From Choricystis sp. odSpoLacu1 (Eukaryota > Chlorophyta > Trebouxiophyceae): 64,000 bases of DNA. The DNA is taken from positions 717,102 through 781,101 of the forward strand of contig OY253658.1 in the NCBI GenBank assembly GCA_958009055.1, written 5' to 3'. The notes beneath the pieces are model-generated. The model saw only the letters and a list, made by a program, of their open reading frames with translations, was not told the origin of the DNA and did no database searches. Shown in pieces: positions 31,278 to 40,890 of this stretch. The first letter of the stretch is position 1. Every line of letters begins with the position of its first letter. The translations under genes and the position numbers were made by a program.

Positions 31278-32069
31278 TCACGTCACCACAGCGCCACCAT
31301 TCCTCTCACGATCCGCCGCAGCTCGCACGAGGCGAATGACCCACGTTGCAAACACGATCGAAGCAAAGTGAGCCAGCAACGCGTTTGCAGAAGCTTGCAA
31401 CGCAAACACGTCGAGCGCGGCCGGCGCGGACGCCACACGCGCGGCAGCGATGGTGCCACCAGCTGCCAATGGGTTGGCAGTGGCCGAAACCAGTACCCGG
31501 CCGACCAGGCCGCCGATGGTGGCTTGGAGGCCGATCAGGGCGGCGCCCAGGCCCCACAGGTTGATGCGCGTCGCGGCCAGCGCGCCCGCCGCCACGGCCG
31601 ACCGACGCACCGCGTCGCCACGCAGCAGCACGCCCCGCGTGGCCCGCGTCAAGCCAAACGCGATGAACGTGGACACCAGGGCGGCCGCGGTGCCGAGGGT
31701 GGTGCACGCGGTGGCCAGGGCGGGCGGCGCGGCCGCGGCTGAACGCTCGACGCCCACGCAGAACCAAAGCACGACCGCCGCGACCAAAGAAAGGGCCAGC
31801 TGGCTCCAGAAGGAGGCCCAGGCGAGGCGGCGCAGGGCACGGGCTTCGACGGACACGATGCCGGTGTCGCCCGAGCCGGCCAGGTCGGCGTCGGGTAGGG
31901 AGCGGGGAGTATAGTGAACGCGCTGTCCGGCGAGAGCGAGGGACGGCGGCGGTGCGACCGATGGGCGGCGGTTGGCGCGTGGGGCGGCCGTGGCAATCAC
32001 CACGCGTTTAGCAGCCACCACACGGGCACTGGCGGGGGGCGCGCGGCCGGCGTGCTGGAGGGCGACCAT
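31278..32069 (-). CDS. TIC21: TIC21/PIC1-like inner-envelope protein (DUF3611 family)
   Basis: TIC21 (also PIC1/CIA5) is a four-helix plastid inner-envelope protein proposed to act in protein import or iron transport. The single exon encodes 263 aa. The first about 60 residues are basic and Ala/Pro-rich (HAGRAPPASARVVAAKR), as in a transit peptide. The mature part matches the family in order: LAWASFWSQLALSLVAAVVL, AAALVSTFIAFGLTR, INLWGLGAALIGLQATIGGL (conserved loop), VLVSATANPL, and the C-terminal LDVFALQASANALLAHF. The start at 32069 is the ATG that gives the transit peptide; the open frame runs further upstream through intergenic sequence. It lies 85 bases downstream of RtcA on the same strand. 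Confidence 0.9.
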   Translation of the reverse strand: MVALQHAGRAPPASARVVAAKRVVIATAAPRANRRPSVAPPPSLALAGQRVHYTPRSLPDADLAGSGDTGIVSVEARALRRLAWASFWSQLALSLVAAVVLWFCVGVERSAAAAPPALATACTTLGTAAALVSTFIAFGLTRATRGVLLRGDAVRRSAVAAGALAATRINLWGLGAALIGLQATIGGLVGRVLVSATANPLAAGGTIAAARVASAPAALDVFALQASANALLAHFASIVFATWVIRLVRAAADRERNGGAVVT

Positions 32070-32154
32070 GGTTGTGGGAATGTTGGCGGATTGACTGGCA
32101 GGAGCTCTTAATGTTGATCTCTTTGTGTCCCATGTCCATCCGCCGAAAAACCTT

Positions 32155-33360
32155 CTACACGCTTGCCCGACACCCCACCCCCTCCACCGTGACACGCCAC
32201 ACACCACCCCACACCTCCTCAAACACGCACTGTGCCCCAACCACCTGCTCCGCGATGGTGGCCGCGGTGCGTGTGTGCAGCGTCGGTTCACCACACGTAA
32301 AGGTGGAGACACCTTCTGCCAACGCTGCAAACACGATCACCTGGTCCTGCAGCCAGCGATCGGTGGCGGCCCCGGTGGCCAGGTCGGCCGCCAGGTCGCG
32401 CCCCACACGGCCGCCGACGGCGGCCGCGTCGTCGCGGCGCGCGAGCGGCGCGGCTGCCCCGAAGACGCAGCCATCGGCCGTCGTGGCGACCGCCAGCACG
32501 CCCCCACCATCACCGACAGCGGAGGAGGGAGGCAGGTGCATGGTGGCGATGGATGGTTCGTCGCCGGGGGGAAGGTGGATGGTGGTCAGCGCGGCAGCTG
32601 CGGCTTGTGCCGCGGCAGTCGCAGACGCGGGCGCCAGTTTGCCAGCTGAAAAAGCAGTGATGCGCAGGGACGCTACGGAGCCTTCTTCACCCTGTGCGCG
32701 CGTCAGCGTGAATGGAGGGAAGGCAGTGCCTGGGGGCAGCGCCGCCGCCGCCAACACAACCTGGCCGCCGCCGCGCGGAAAGAAGCCGTGGCGCAGCACG
32801 GCGACGTCCACGTCCACGGCCAACAACCGGCGCAGCGTGGGCAGCAGCACGTCTTGCACGTAGCCAATTGGTGGCGCGGAGGAAGCGTCGGTGCCGCCGC
32901 GCAGGTCGAGCAGCGTGCGGTGCGGCGAGGGCGGCACTGTTAGAGGAGGCTCGTCATCCAGCGTGGCATTGTCATCATCACTCGCCCCCGCCAACAAAGC
33001 CACCGGCAGGCATGCCTGCACCAGCAGCGCGACCGAGCCCGCGGTCTGGGTGTCCACCAGCAGTGACCGCGCGCGCGGTGTGTGTGGGGCGATCTCCACG
33101 ACGTCGCTGCCCACGTCGCACCCGCTGATGTCGCCATCACACAGACTGGCCACCGCGCGCAGGCCGCTGACGTGTTGGGGGCGGAGGCCGGGTTTGGGGG
33201 CGCGCCCCGCACGCACCGCGTGCACTCGCAGGGAGGCGACGCGGGAGCAGGCGGCCAGGGCGGCAGCGTTGCGCAGAATCTGGCCGCCGCCTTCCAGCTG
33301 GGAGCCGTCGATGTCCAGGTGGCGGGGAGGGGTGGTGGTGGGGGGGTCGGGGTCGGACAT
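32155..33360 (-). CDS. RTCA: RNA 3'-terminal phosphate cyclase
   Basis: The enzyme converts RNA 3'-phosphates to 2',3'-cyclic phosphates via an adenylylated His. The single exon encodes 401 aa and the start MSDPDPP is the ATG at 33360. Family motifs occur in order: IDGSQLEGGGQILRNAAALA, KPGLRPQHVSGLRAV, DTQTAGSVALLVQ, the glycine-rich FPRGGGQV, LQDQVIVFAALAEG, and TLHTRTAATIAEQ with the nucleophilic His. Catalytic RtcA is favoured over the RCL1 paralogue because that His motif is intact. Length is slightly above the usual 340-370 aa because of Ala- and acid-rich loop insertions. It is the upstream member of a tandem pair with TIC21. Confidence 0.93.
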   Translation of the reverse strand: MSDPDPPTTTPPRHLDIDGSQLEGGGQILRNAAALAACSRVASLRVHAVRAGRAPKPGLRPQHVSGLRAVASLCDGDISGCDVGSDVVEIAPHTPRARSLLVDTQTAGSVALLVQACLPVALLAGASDDDNATLDDEPPLTVPPSPHRTLLDLRGGTDASSAPPIGYVQDVLLPTLRRLLAVDVDVAVLRHGFFPRGGGQVVLAAAALPPGTAFPPFTLTRAQGEEGSVASLRITAFSAGKLAPASATAAAQAAAAALTTIHLPPGDEPSIATMHLPPSSAVGDGGGVLAVATTADGCVFGAAAPLARRDDAAAVGGRVGRDLAADLATGAATDRWLQDQVIVFAALAEGVSTFTCGEPTLHTRTAATIAEQVVGAQCVFEEVWGGVWRVTVEGVGCRASV

Positions 33361-33529
33361 TTGTTGCGAGTGTGGTTGGCTTCCCACCACACGCCGCGTG
33401 GGGGTGGCTCCCCCGGCTGTCTACACCTCAGAGTGTCGACAGGCACGTGGTGAAGAGAGGGAGAGAGTGAACGCGAGGCTTTCGAAACAAAAAAAAAGTT
33501 TTTGTGTTGTCAATTCGACAACAGTGTCG

Positions 33530-35269
33530 TCAACTCGACGGTTTCTCTTCGCTCAACTCCGCCACAAACGGAGCCGCCTCCGGCTCCAGCCTCGTCGCCT
33601 TGCGCGCGTCCTCCAGGGCATCGCTCTTACGCCCGATCTCTGCCAGCGCCCCCGCTCGAGCCAGCAGCACGCGCGCCATCGTGGCCACGGCGCGCGGAGG
33701 GGGCGCGTTTGTTGCGCGCGCGTCTGCCGCGGCCGCCGCCGCCGCGTCCAGCCCACCCGCCGCAGCTTCCGCATCCACCACGGCAGCCGCGAACGTGTCC
33801 GCGGCAGCCTCCGCGTCCCCCTGCACGTGTTGGGCCACGCCCAGTCCAAACCGGCGCGCGCGCGCGCTGCCCCGGGTCGCGCTCGACGCTCACCGACCGC
33901 GCGTACGCGTCCTCTGCCCCGCCCCAGTCGCGCCCTCCCGCCCTCAGCTGGGCCAGCGCAAACCAGGCGCGCGGGTCGGAGGGGGTCGCGGCGACCGCGG
34001 CTTCAGCGGCGGAAATGGCGCCTGTCACGTCGCCCGCGGCGCGCAAGTGAGCTGCGCGCACGAGAGCAGCGGCGGCAGGGGGTGGTGGGGGTGAAGACGC
34101 ATCAGCTGCGCCTCCTCGCCTGCCCACACTCCGCCTCACAATGGCCCCCACCGCCAGGGCCGCTGCCGACGAGGACGCCCAGTACAGGGCTGCGCCTTGG
34201 GGCAGCAGCAGCGCTGCGCACGCGGCCGGAAGGGCACACCATTCAATCACCAACCTCACTGTGGCCGCGGTGCGGGCGGCGCGGGTGCCGGCAGCAGCGG
34301 CGGCAGCCCGCCCGGGGCCCACAGCCGCGGAGGCCAGGGTGAGGGCGGCCACGGCGGCGGGCAGGGCGCCCCCTGCGAGGCCGAGCGGCGCGGTCAGCGT
34401 CGCTGCGTCGACCGCGCGGGCTGTCAAGTCGGCTGACCAGACGGGGCCGCCAGTGGCGAAGCCGGGCCAGTCCTCCAGTGCCATGGTGCGTACACCCAAG
34501 ACAAAGGTGGCGAAGATGGGGATCTGGGGGGAGGGTGGTGGGGGTGGGGCCAAGAGAAAAAAAGCGAGGGTTCTGCCGACCACTCACCCACACACCACCC
34601 TCTCTCTTCTCACCTGTGCCAACGGTGCTGCCACCACCCAGGCCGGGTGCACACCCTTTCCTTGCCTCTCCTTGGCCAGGGACGACACTTCTGCCGCCAC
34701 AGACCCAAAGGACGGTGGGCCACCCTTGTCCCCACTCTTGGCCGCTGCAGCCGCCCGGGCTTCGGCCAGCAGGGGGCCCGCAGACGCTGCGGCACGCGCT
34801 TGCAGCAGGGACAGCGGGGTGAGGGCCAGGCGCACGCCTGATGGTGTGTGGGTGTTTGGAGTGGGTCGAGAGGTAAAGCAAATCACCCCCCGCTTCCCAC
34901 CACCTCCTCCCCAAACCTCTCTAACCAAACGCGGTCGCCAGAATCGTGGCCCACCACGGCAGCCCCGTGACGGTGTGCAGGCCGTCCACCAGCGTCGCGA
35001 CGGCGGAGATGGGGGCAGCCGCGTCGGCAACAGGGGCGGCGGCGAGGACATCGGCGCCAGCGTGGGGGTATGACGACGTGGACAGAGGGCGTGTGCTGGG
35101 CAGGAGGTTCGAGGTGAGGCGTCGTCGCCTGTGTGTGTGTGTGGAGAGGGTGAGGGTCGGTGGGAAATGCGGGAGGAGCGGAGGGGGCGTGGAGGCGACG
35201 ACCAATCCACACGACGCAGGAGGCACACACGCACCTGAGGCCTGTGAGAGCGGCGCGGGCGGCGGCCAT
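33530..35269 (-). CDS. OXA2: OXA2-type membrane insertase with TPR tail (apparent frameshift)
   Basis: This is a member of the YidC/Oxa1/Alb3 family. Plant OXA2 proteins carry C-terminal TPRs and assist cytochrome oxidase assembly in mitochondria. Exons are 35235-35269, 34926-35128, 34614-34837 and 34523 down to 33530, with all phases consistent. Landmarks are a basic Ser/Pro leader, GLPWWATILATAFGVRLAL (first conserved helix), IPIFATFVLGVRTMALEDWPGF (second), ATGGPVWSADLTA, further hydrophobic helices, then TPR-like helices (ALVRAAHLRAAGDVTGAISA, DPRAWFALAQLRA). The frame changes in a (GC)7 repeat at 33854-33867; the last TPR-like part (QHVQGDAEAAADTFAAAVV to stop) is in another frame. The exon 2 donor (GTTAGA) is weak but required by the phase. 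Confidence 0.85.
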
Positions 35270-35840
35270 TGCGTGCCGTGTGTGAGGCGCGCGGGAGGCC
35301 GCGTCTCTCTTCGCTCGGCGCAAAACGAATTCGTGACTGCACACAAGAAACCCCTTTTTCCTGCTTCTCCTGCTTCTCCCTTCCGCCGCACCAGGTGAGT
35401 TTCCAGGGACTCGCCTTCCCTAGCAGCGTGTGTCGTGTTTGCACGCACCCCTAGTCCACGCGCAGGCGCTGCAGCAGCCGCAGCGATGGGGAGGGCTGCC
35501 GCGCCGCGCGCGACCCCTTTTGCGCATTGTGCACGCGTGCACCCTCCCCCGCCCTCGCCTTCCCTTCCTTGCCCCCAACGCCTGCACTAACCAGCGCACT
35601 GGCTCATACGCCACCGTGCACGCGGGTACCGAGGCAGTGAGTTGGGGCGTGTGCCGTGTTTGCGGCCACATGCAGCTTTTTCTCTTTCCCCCGTCTGTGC
35701 GCGCGGGCGTGTGCCGCGGCCGCCCCCCCCCCCTGTCGCCTACTTTTTGGCTCACACAGCGTTTCTTTCACGCGCAAACACGCACACAGGGCCGGCTTTG
35801 TTATCCGTCGCTTTCTTTCGTTTCAACTCCACAACAAACC
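35270..35840. promoter_or_regulatory. Divergent intergenic region, OXA2/ankyrin genes
   Basis: These 571 bases separate the starts of the OXA2-type and ankyrin genes. A GTGAGT at about 35395 and later CAG sites could mark a 5'-UTR intron of the ankyrin gene. No core promoter motif is recognisable. The frame of the ankyrin gene stays open back to 35430, but this part reads as low-complexity leader. Confidence 0.35.
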
Positions 35841-37997
35841 ATGCCGCGCGGCACGCCCACGTCGCGCCGCTCGGCCACCCTCACCTCCCGCGAGCCCACC
35901 CTCTTCACCGAGGTCTCAGTCGGCCACGTGGACATCGTTAAACGCGTGCTGGCCGCCAACCCGGCCGCCACCCGCGTGCGCGACGCACGCGGCGCGACGC
36001 CGCTGCACGTGGCCGCGCGCGCGGGGCAGCTGGATATGGTGCGCGTGTTGCTGGCCGCCGTGCCGCCTGCGTCTTTGGCGGCGACTGACATCGACGGCGA
36101 AACCCCGCTCCACGTGGCGGCGGGGGTGGGCGCAGCCCGCGTCGTGCGTGCGCTCCTGACTGCCGCCGGCCGCGCCGCCCCCGCCGCCGCCAACGCGGCC
36201 AACTCGCGCGGCGCGACCCCCCTCCACGTGGCCGCCCGCGCGGGCGCGTTTGACGCGGCCCGTGAACTGATGGTGGGGGGCGCCCGGCGGTGCGCGGTGG
36301 ATCGGGAGGGCAGGACCCCGTCCGACGCCGTGCCGCTGGGCGCGGCGCACGGTGTGCTGTACGCGCTGTTGACGGCGCCACCGTCTGACGTGGTGGTGGC
36401 TGCGACTGACAAGGGCACCATCGAGCACACCATCTCGGTGACGGCGTCCGCGGCCGCGACGCCGCGCGCGGCGCCGGTGGCCGACGCTGCTGCGGCCGAT
36501 GCCGACGCGGCCGCCCACCCCACTGTCTCGGCCGCCACCTCCTCCTTCTCCGAACCCGACGACACCTCCACCGCCCCCTCCACCGCCCGCACCCGGGGGA
36601 GTGCCTCGTCTGCTGCCGACAGCGCGTGGGCGGTGCCGTGCGCCCATCGCGTCGCGGTGGCGGCGGACGAGGAGGAAGGCGCGGGTTGTGAAGCGGTGGC
36701 CACTGCTGCCGTCGCCGACACGCCCTCCGCCACCGCCACCACTCCCTCCCGGGCGGTGGCGGCGGCCGCCACCTGCGCCAACGCTCAAGACCGGGTGGTG
36801 GGGCTGGAGGCTCGGGTCGCCAAACTGTTGGCGTCGCGCGTCGCGGCCGACACGGCCGCCAGCGATGCGCGCGACGCGGCCGTCACGGCTGTCGAACGCC
36901 GGGTGGCTGGTTTCGAAGACACAATGACCTCCCAAGAAGGCCGCCTGGATGCCGTGTCGACCGCCGTCACGTCCCTGGCGGACAAGCTGGCCGGCTTTGT
37001 GGATGCAGCGTCCGCTGATCGTGACGCCCAACGCACCGTCGTCGACTCGGTGCGCGCCGACGTCGCCGCCCAGGCGGCGGCCACCCGCGTGGTGGACGCC
37101 AGACTGGACACCCTGGCGGCCGCGGTGCGGGACGCGGTGGCGCTGGCGCGGACCGCCAACCGGCGCGCGGCGGCGCGCGGTGGGCTGACGCTGGCGCGGT
37201 CGGCCACGGGGGGCGGTGGCGGTGGCGACGCCAGCGCCACGGAGGGCGCTGTGTCCGACCCGGGGGGCCCGCCCTCGCGGGCGGCCGCCCTGCGCCGGGG
37301 CGGGCGCTGGCTGGCGCGCGCGGCTGTGGCGACACCGCAGCCCACGACTGCTGTCGAGTCGGCCGCCCTGGCCAAGCTGACCGCCCACATCGCGTCGTTG
37401 GAGGAGCGTGTCACCAAGGGGGAGGGCTGGGACGCGGCCGCCCAAAACTTTGCGCGCGGCGTGGGCGCAGAGTTGACGCGCCTGCGCGCCGAGGGTGCCT
37501 CCCTCACAACCACCGTCACCAACGTGGACGCCCGCCTGGCGGCCGCTGAATCGGGGCTGCGCATGCTGCACAGCTATGTGGCCCAAGCGTCGGCCGCCTT
37601 TGCGCCTGAAGCCGTCAAAAAGCTGCAGGAGCGGGAGGCGAGGGTGAGTGCTGCCGCTGCCGCGCTGGCCGCGGAAGCGCGCGCGCGCAAGGCTGCAGAG
37701 ACTGAAGTCAAGCGCGTCAAAGCCGCCTGCCGCGCCTTGCAAGACAGGCTGGACGCGGTGGAGGCTCGGGCGGCGGTGGCGGACGGCAAGAGTGGCAGCG
37801 CGGTCGCGCCGGCGCAGCGCTCACGCCGCGCGTCGCTGCTGGGCGGCTGCTTTGGGGGCAGAGGGTTGGGCGACGGCGACAGACGCAGGCTGTCGACTGA
37901 GGTGGATGACACCATGGCCATTGTGGTGGGCGGCGCGCCCGCCGACGAGCTGGGCGGGGAGACGCGGGTGGTGGTGGAGGGTGAGGCGAGCGAGTGA
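35841..37997 (+). CDS. Ankyrin-repeat and coiled-coil protein
   Basis: This 718-aa single-exon protein starts MPRGTPTSRRS; the ATG at 35841 has a favourable ACAAACC context. Residues about 15-175 hold four ankyrin repeats with the TPLHVAARAG core (HVDIVKRVLAANPAA, GATPLHVAARAGQLDMVRVL, GETPLHVAAGVG, GATPLHVAARAGAFDAAREL). A Ser/Thr/Ala-rich linker follows, then from about residue 310 to the end long Ala-rich helices with heptad spacing (ARVAKLLASRVAADTAASDA, VDARLAAAESGLRML, EREARVSAAAAALAAEARAR-like). This indicates an extended coiled coil. A Gly/Arg patch (GCFGGRGLGDGDRRR) lies near the C-terminus. A scaffold role is likely; the partner is unknown. Confidence 0.8.
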   Translation: MPRGTPTSRRSATLTSREPTLFTEVSVGHVDIVKRVLAANPAATRVRDARGATPLHVAARAGQLDMVRVLLAAVPPASLAATDIDGETPLHVAAGVGAARVVRALLTAAGRAAPAAANAANSRGATPLHVAARAGAFDAARELMVGGARRCAVDREGRTPSDAVPLGAAHGVLYALLTAPPSDVVVAATDKGTIEHTISVTASAAATPRAAPVADAAAADADAAAHPTVSAATSSFSEPDDTSTAPSTARTRGSASSAADSAWAVPCAHRVAVAADEEEGAGCEAVATAAVADTPSATATTPSRAVAAAATCANAQDRVVGLEARVAKLLASRVAADTAASDARDAAVTAVERRVAGFEDTMTSQEGRLDAVSTAVTSLADKLAGFVDAASADRDAQRTVVDSVRADVAAQAAATRVVDARLDTLAAAVRDAVALARTANRRAAARGGLTLARSATGGGGGGDASATEGAVSDPGGPPSRAAALRRGGRWLARAAVATPQPTTAVESAALAKLTAHIASLEERVTKGEGWDAAAQNFARGVGAELTRLRAEGASLTTTVTNVDARLAAAESGLRMLHSYVAQASAAFAPEAVKKLQEREARVSAAAAALAAEARARKAAETEVKRVKAACRALQDRLDAVEARAAVADGKSGSAVAPAQRSRRASLLGGCFGGRGLGDGDRRRLSTEVDDTMAIVVGGAPADELGGETRVVVEGEASE

Positions 37998-38444
37998 GTT
38001 GGGGGGTGTTTTTTCTTTTCAGACGCGCGACCCGATGACGGACGGGGTTGGTTCTTTTACACACACGAAGAAAACAGACACAAAAACACGGTGTGGGGAA
38101 ACACATACACTTCTCCCGGTGGGGGACTGGCTTGCACATCGTGGTGGTGGGGGTGCGTTTGGTCGTCTCGTGCAGTCGCTGCGAGAAAAGGGGACAGAAG
38201 CGCTCGGGTCCTCCGAGCGCTTCGGAGGGACAGTGGCTGGAGTGTTATTGGGTGGTAGAATGACGATCATTGTGGTAAGAGACGTGTGTCCAGCCGCAGG
38301 CCGCACCCCCGGGGAGGAGAGAGGGGAAGGTGGTGGTGACCGGGTGCGCGCAAAAGCGGCCGCTCTGTCGTGGTCCGTTGGGACAGGGAGGGGTGCGTGT
38401 TGGGAGGCTGTCCAACTCATAACGCACGCCGCCGTGCCCAACAA
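37998..38444. other. Intergenic region, nothing recognised
   Basis: These 447 bases lie between the convergent ankyrin gene and the small minus-strand gene. A short inverted repeat around 38200-38228 (AGCGCTCGG...CCGAGCGCT) could form a hairpin. A TTACA (TGTAA on the minus strand) occurs near 38056. I see no coding or RNA gene. Confidence 0.4.
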
Positions 38445-38778
38445 TCAACCATCACGCGTCTCCCGAAACAGGTGGCGCGCGGCCAGCAGCTCCAGGAAGG
38501 CTTCGTGCAGCAGCTGCGTGGCGAGCTGTGTGGGGAAAGGCATGGGACGAAGCGTGTGAGTCAGTGGTCGGTTGGGCGGCGGGCGCGGGTGGTTGAGACC
38601 CCGTTGCCACCGTGAAAGCTGCACAGCATCTCACTTATCGACTCAGAGGCAGCAGCAAAGCCGGAGGCGCGGCCAGGCGGCCGGGGGTCCCCCAATCGCG
38701 CGCCCCACCCTTCTTTCCCCTTCGTTGAATGGTCCCGCCACCCGCCAACCACCCCGCCGCGCCCCGCATTTCTGGGGC

Positions 38779-38826
<48 letters not shown>

Positions 38827-38982
38827 ACTCACCGTGCTCTCACTCTCGGACAGAGACACGTGCTCCGACGTCGCGACGCAGGGCGACTCGGGGGCTAGCG
38901 GCGACGCGCCCGCGCCTGCCGTCGGCGACAGAGGCGTCGTGGGCGACAGGCAGTCCAGGGAGACACCCACGGCAGCCGCCAT
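38445..38982 (-). CDS. Small two-exon protein, unknown function
   Basis: Exon 1 (38833-38982, 50 codons) ends at a GTGAGT donor, and exon 2 (38445-38525) begins after a CCCCACACAG acceptor; the join is phase 0 and gives 76 aa. The N-terminal part is Ser/Pro/Ala-rich (LSPTTPLSPTAGAGASPLAP). The C-terminal 26 residues form a clear amphipathic helix (LATQLLHEAFLELLAARHLF). The intron contains a long CA repeat. An additional internal exon cannot be excluded. It is divergent from the SET gene (230 bases between starts). Support is the good splice sites and helix; no family is recognised. Confidence 0.45.
38783..38824. repeat. (CA)n microsatellite in intron
   Basis: About 21 uninterrupted CA units lie in the intron of the small minus-strand gene, seven bases short of its GTGAGT donor. 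Confidence 0.95.
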
Positions 38983-39212
38983 CGTTGTTGTGTGTGTGTG
39001 TAGTTTGAGATGACTTGTGTGAAGGGGCCGGAGCGCGCGCAGGCGCGCTCGGCGGGACGAAGAAAGCCGGAAAGTAACGAAGAAGATGTGGGACCGAAAG
39101 AACAAGCGTCTCTCCTTTCGCCTCACTCTCTCGCTCCGAATTCACGGAGAGCAGCAGAGAGAGAGAGAAGAGCCTTCGCCTTTGCCCACACTCCTCTTTC
39201 CTTCCAAACACC

Positions 39213-40826
39213 ATGCCCACCCCCACCCTCGCCCAGCGCAGCGCCTGCTGCGCCCGCCCGCTCGCGCGACCACCCCGCCGCCGCGCTCTCACGCGCGCCC
39301 CCCTGTCTGCCGCCCCCGCCACGCCCACGTCCGCGCTCCCTGGTGTCGCCTCCGACCCGGTGGCTTTGATGACGTGGCTGGTGGAGGAGGCGGGCCTGCC
39401 CCCGCCCGCGGCGGAGCCGACGCCGGATGGTCGGCTGGTGGCGGCGCGCGCTGTTGGGGCGGGCGAGGTGAGAGATTTGGGGCGGAATGGGAGTGTGTGT
39501 GTGTGTGTGAAGGTGTTAGGAGGCCGGACGCCGCGCAATGCGTGGAGACGCGGCGGCGGAGAGCGTGAACAAAGAAACCCGACCCGACCCTCCCTTTTTC
39601 CTCAGCCCCTCTTCTCCGTCCCGGGCGACCTCGCCGTCACCGCCGTCGACGCCGCCTCCCACCCCGCCGCCGGCCCCCTGGTGGCCGCCACGGGAGACGC
39701 CGGCGTCGGCGACATCGTGGCTCTGGCCCTGTGGCTGGCGGCGGAGCGTGCGTCAGCGTCGCCGGCGCCACTGGCGGCCGCCCTCCCCCTCGACGTCGAC
39801 ACGCCCGTCCTGTGGCCCGACGCAGTGCGGGCCGATCTGTTGCGCGGGTCGCCCGTGCTGCAGGCTGCGCGGGACCGGGATGCCGCGCTGGATGCTGCGT
39901 ATGAGAGTGTGGTGGCGGGGGTGGGGACGGCGCCAGCGTGGTTGACACGCTCTGCGTTTCGCTCTGCCGTCGCCGTCGTCACCGCGCATGCAGCCTACCT
40001 CCCCTCTGCCGGCGTGTTTGCGCTGCTGCCCATCATCTCGGGCGCGGCACGCACTGGGAATGGGGACACCGGCGCTTTGCTGGATTATGAGGATGCGACC
40101 GGGGCAGCCGTGCTGCGCGCGCCGCGCCCCGTCGCCGCGGGCGCCCCCGTCTCCATCTACGACGGCCGCCCCAACGGTGAGCTCGTGCTGGCCACCGGCA
40201 CCCTGGAGGATGGCAACCCAGCTGACTGCTTGACGGTGCGCGTGGGGCTGGTCCCAACCGATCGCTTGCGCAACGCCAAGCTGAGCATTTTGGAGGCAGT
40301 GGGTCTCGCGGACGGCGTCGACTTTCCGGTCACCGCGACCGCGATGCCCCTCCAACTGTTGGGCTACCTGCGCCTGGCCCGTGTGGCTGATTCAGCTGCC
40401 CTGGCGTCTGTCTCCTTTGATGCTGACGTCGTCGTCTCCCCCGCCAACGAGTATGAAGTGTTGCAACTGCTGTTGAACGAGTGCAAAGAACGCCTCACCA
40501 CCTACGGCGGCTCCGCAGAAGATGACACCAAGCTGCTGCAAGACCCTCGCCTGTCACCTGGTGCCCGCCTGGCTGCCCGCCTGCGCCTGGGTGAGAAACG
40601 CATCCTGCAGGGCACCCTGGACGCGGTGCGGCGGCGTCTGGCCCCGATCCGGGGCGTCCCCATGAAAGACGGCACCCTGCGCGACGCCAACGCCGACTTT
40701 GTGGAGATCTTTGACGCGTGGGCGGCGGTGCCGGCCGCGCCCAAGAAGCTGGTGGACGGCCTGCTGTCGTGGGCGAGGGGGGACAACGATCCCGAGTTTC
40801 AGAAAAAGTGGGGCAAGAAAAAGTGA
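39213..40826 (+). CDS. SET-domain protein of the Rubisco LSMT family, plastid
   Basis: Exon 1 is 39213-39467 and exon 2 is 39606-40826; the join is phase 0 and gives 491 aa. The first about 45 residues are basic, Cys/Ala/Pro-rich and acid-free (plastid transit). A SET-type region follows (LLPIISGAARTGNGDTGALL, then PVAAGAPVSIYDGRPNGELVLATG). The C-terminal Rubisco-LSMT substrate-binding domain is clear: YEVLQLLLNECKERLTTYGG, SPGARLAARLRLGEKRIL, GTLDAVRRRL. The usual SET N-H dipeptide of the SAM site is not visible at LLPIISGAA, and SYG is altered to IYDG, so methyltransferase activity is doubtful. Targets in the active family are Rubisco large subunit and aldolase lysines. It is divergent from the small gene upstream. 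Confidence 0.8.
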   Translation: MPTPTLAQRSACCARPLARPPRRRALTRAPLSAAPATPTSALPGVASDPVALMTWLVEEAGLPPPAAEPTPDGRLVAARAVGAGEVRDLGRNGSVCVCVKVLGGRTPRNAWRRGGGEREQRNPTRPSLFPQPLFSVPGDLAVTAVDAASHPAAGPLVAATGDAGVGDIVALALWLAAERASASPAPLAAALPLDVDTPVLWPDAVRADLLRGSPVLQAARDRDAALDAAYESVVAGVGTAPAWLTRSAFRSAVAVVTAHAAYLPSAGVFALLPIISGAARTGNGDTGALLDYEDATGAAVLRAPRPVAAGAPVSIYDGRPNGELVLATGTLEDGNPADCLTVRVGLVPTDRLRNAKLSILEAVGLADGVDFPVTATAMPLQLLGYLRLARVADSAALASVSFDADVVVSPANEYEVLQLLLNECKERLTTYGGSAEDDTKLLQDPRLSPGARLAARLRLGEKRILQGTLDAVRRRLAPIRGVPMKDGTLRDANADFVEIFDAWAAVPAAPKKLVDGLLSWARGDNDPEFQKKWGKKK

Positions 40827-40890
40827 TTTAGAGAGAGAGAGAGTTTTGTAGTTCCCTTTTCCTTTCGTTTTGCACACACACAATTCTCGT

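Noticed and set aside
35430..35840. N-terminal extension of the ankyrin protein to an upstream in-frame start
   Set aside because: The extension has no conserved features and reads through probable 5'-UTR, including a possible intron donor; the ATG at 35841 has better context.
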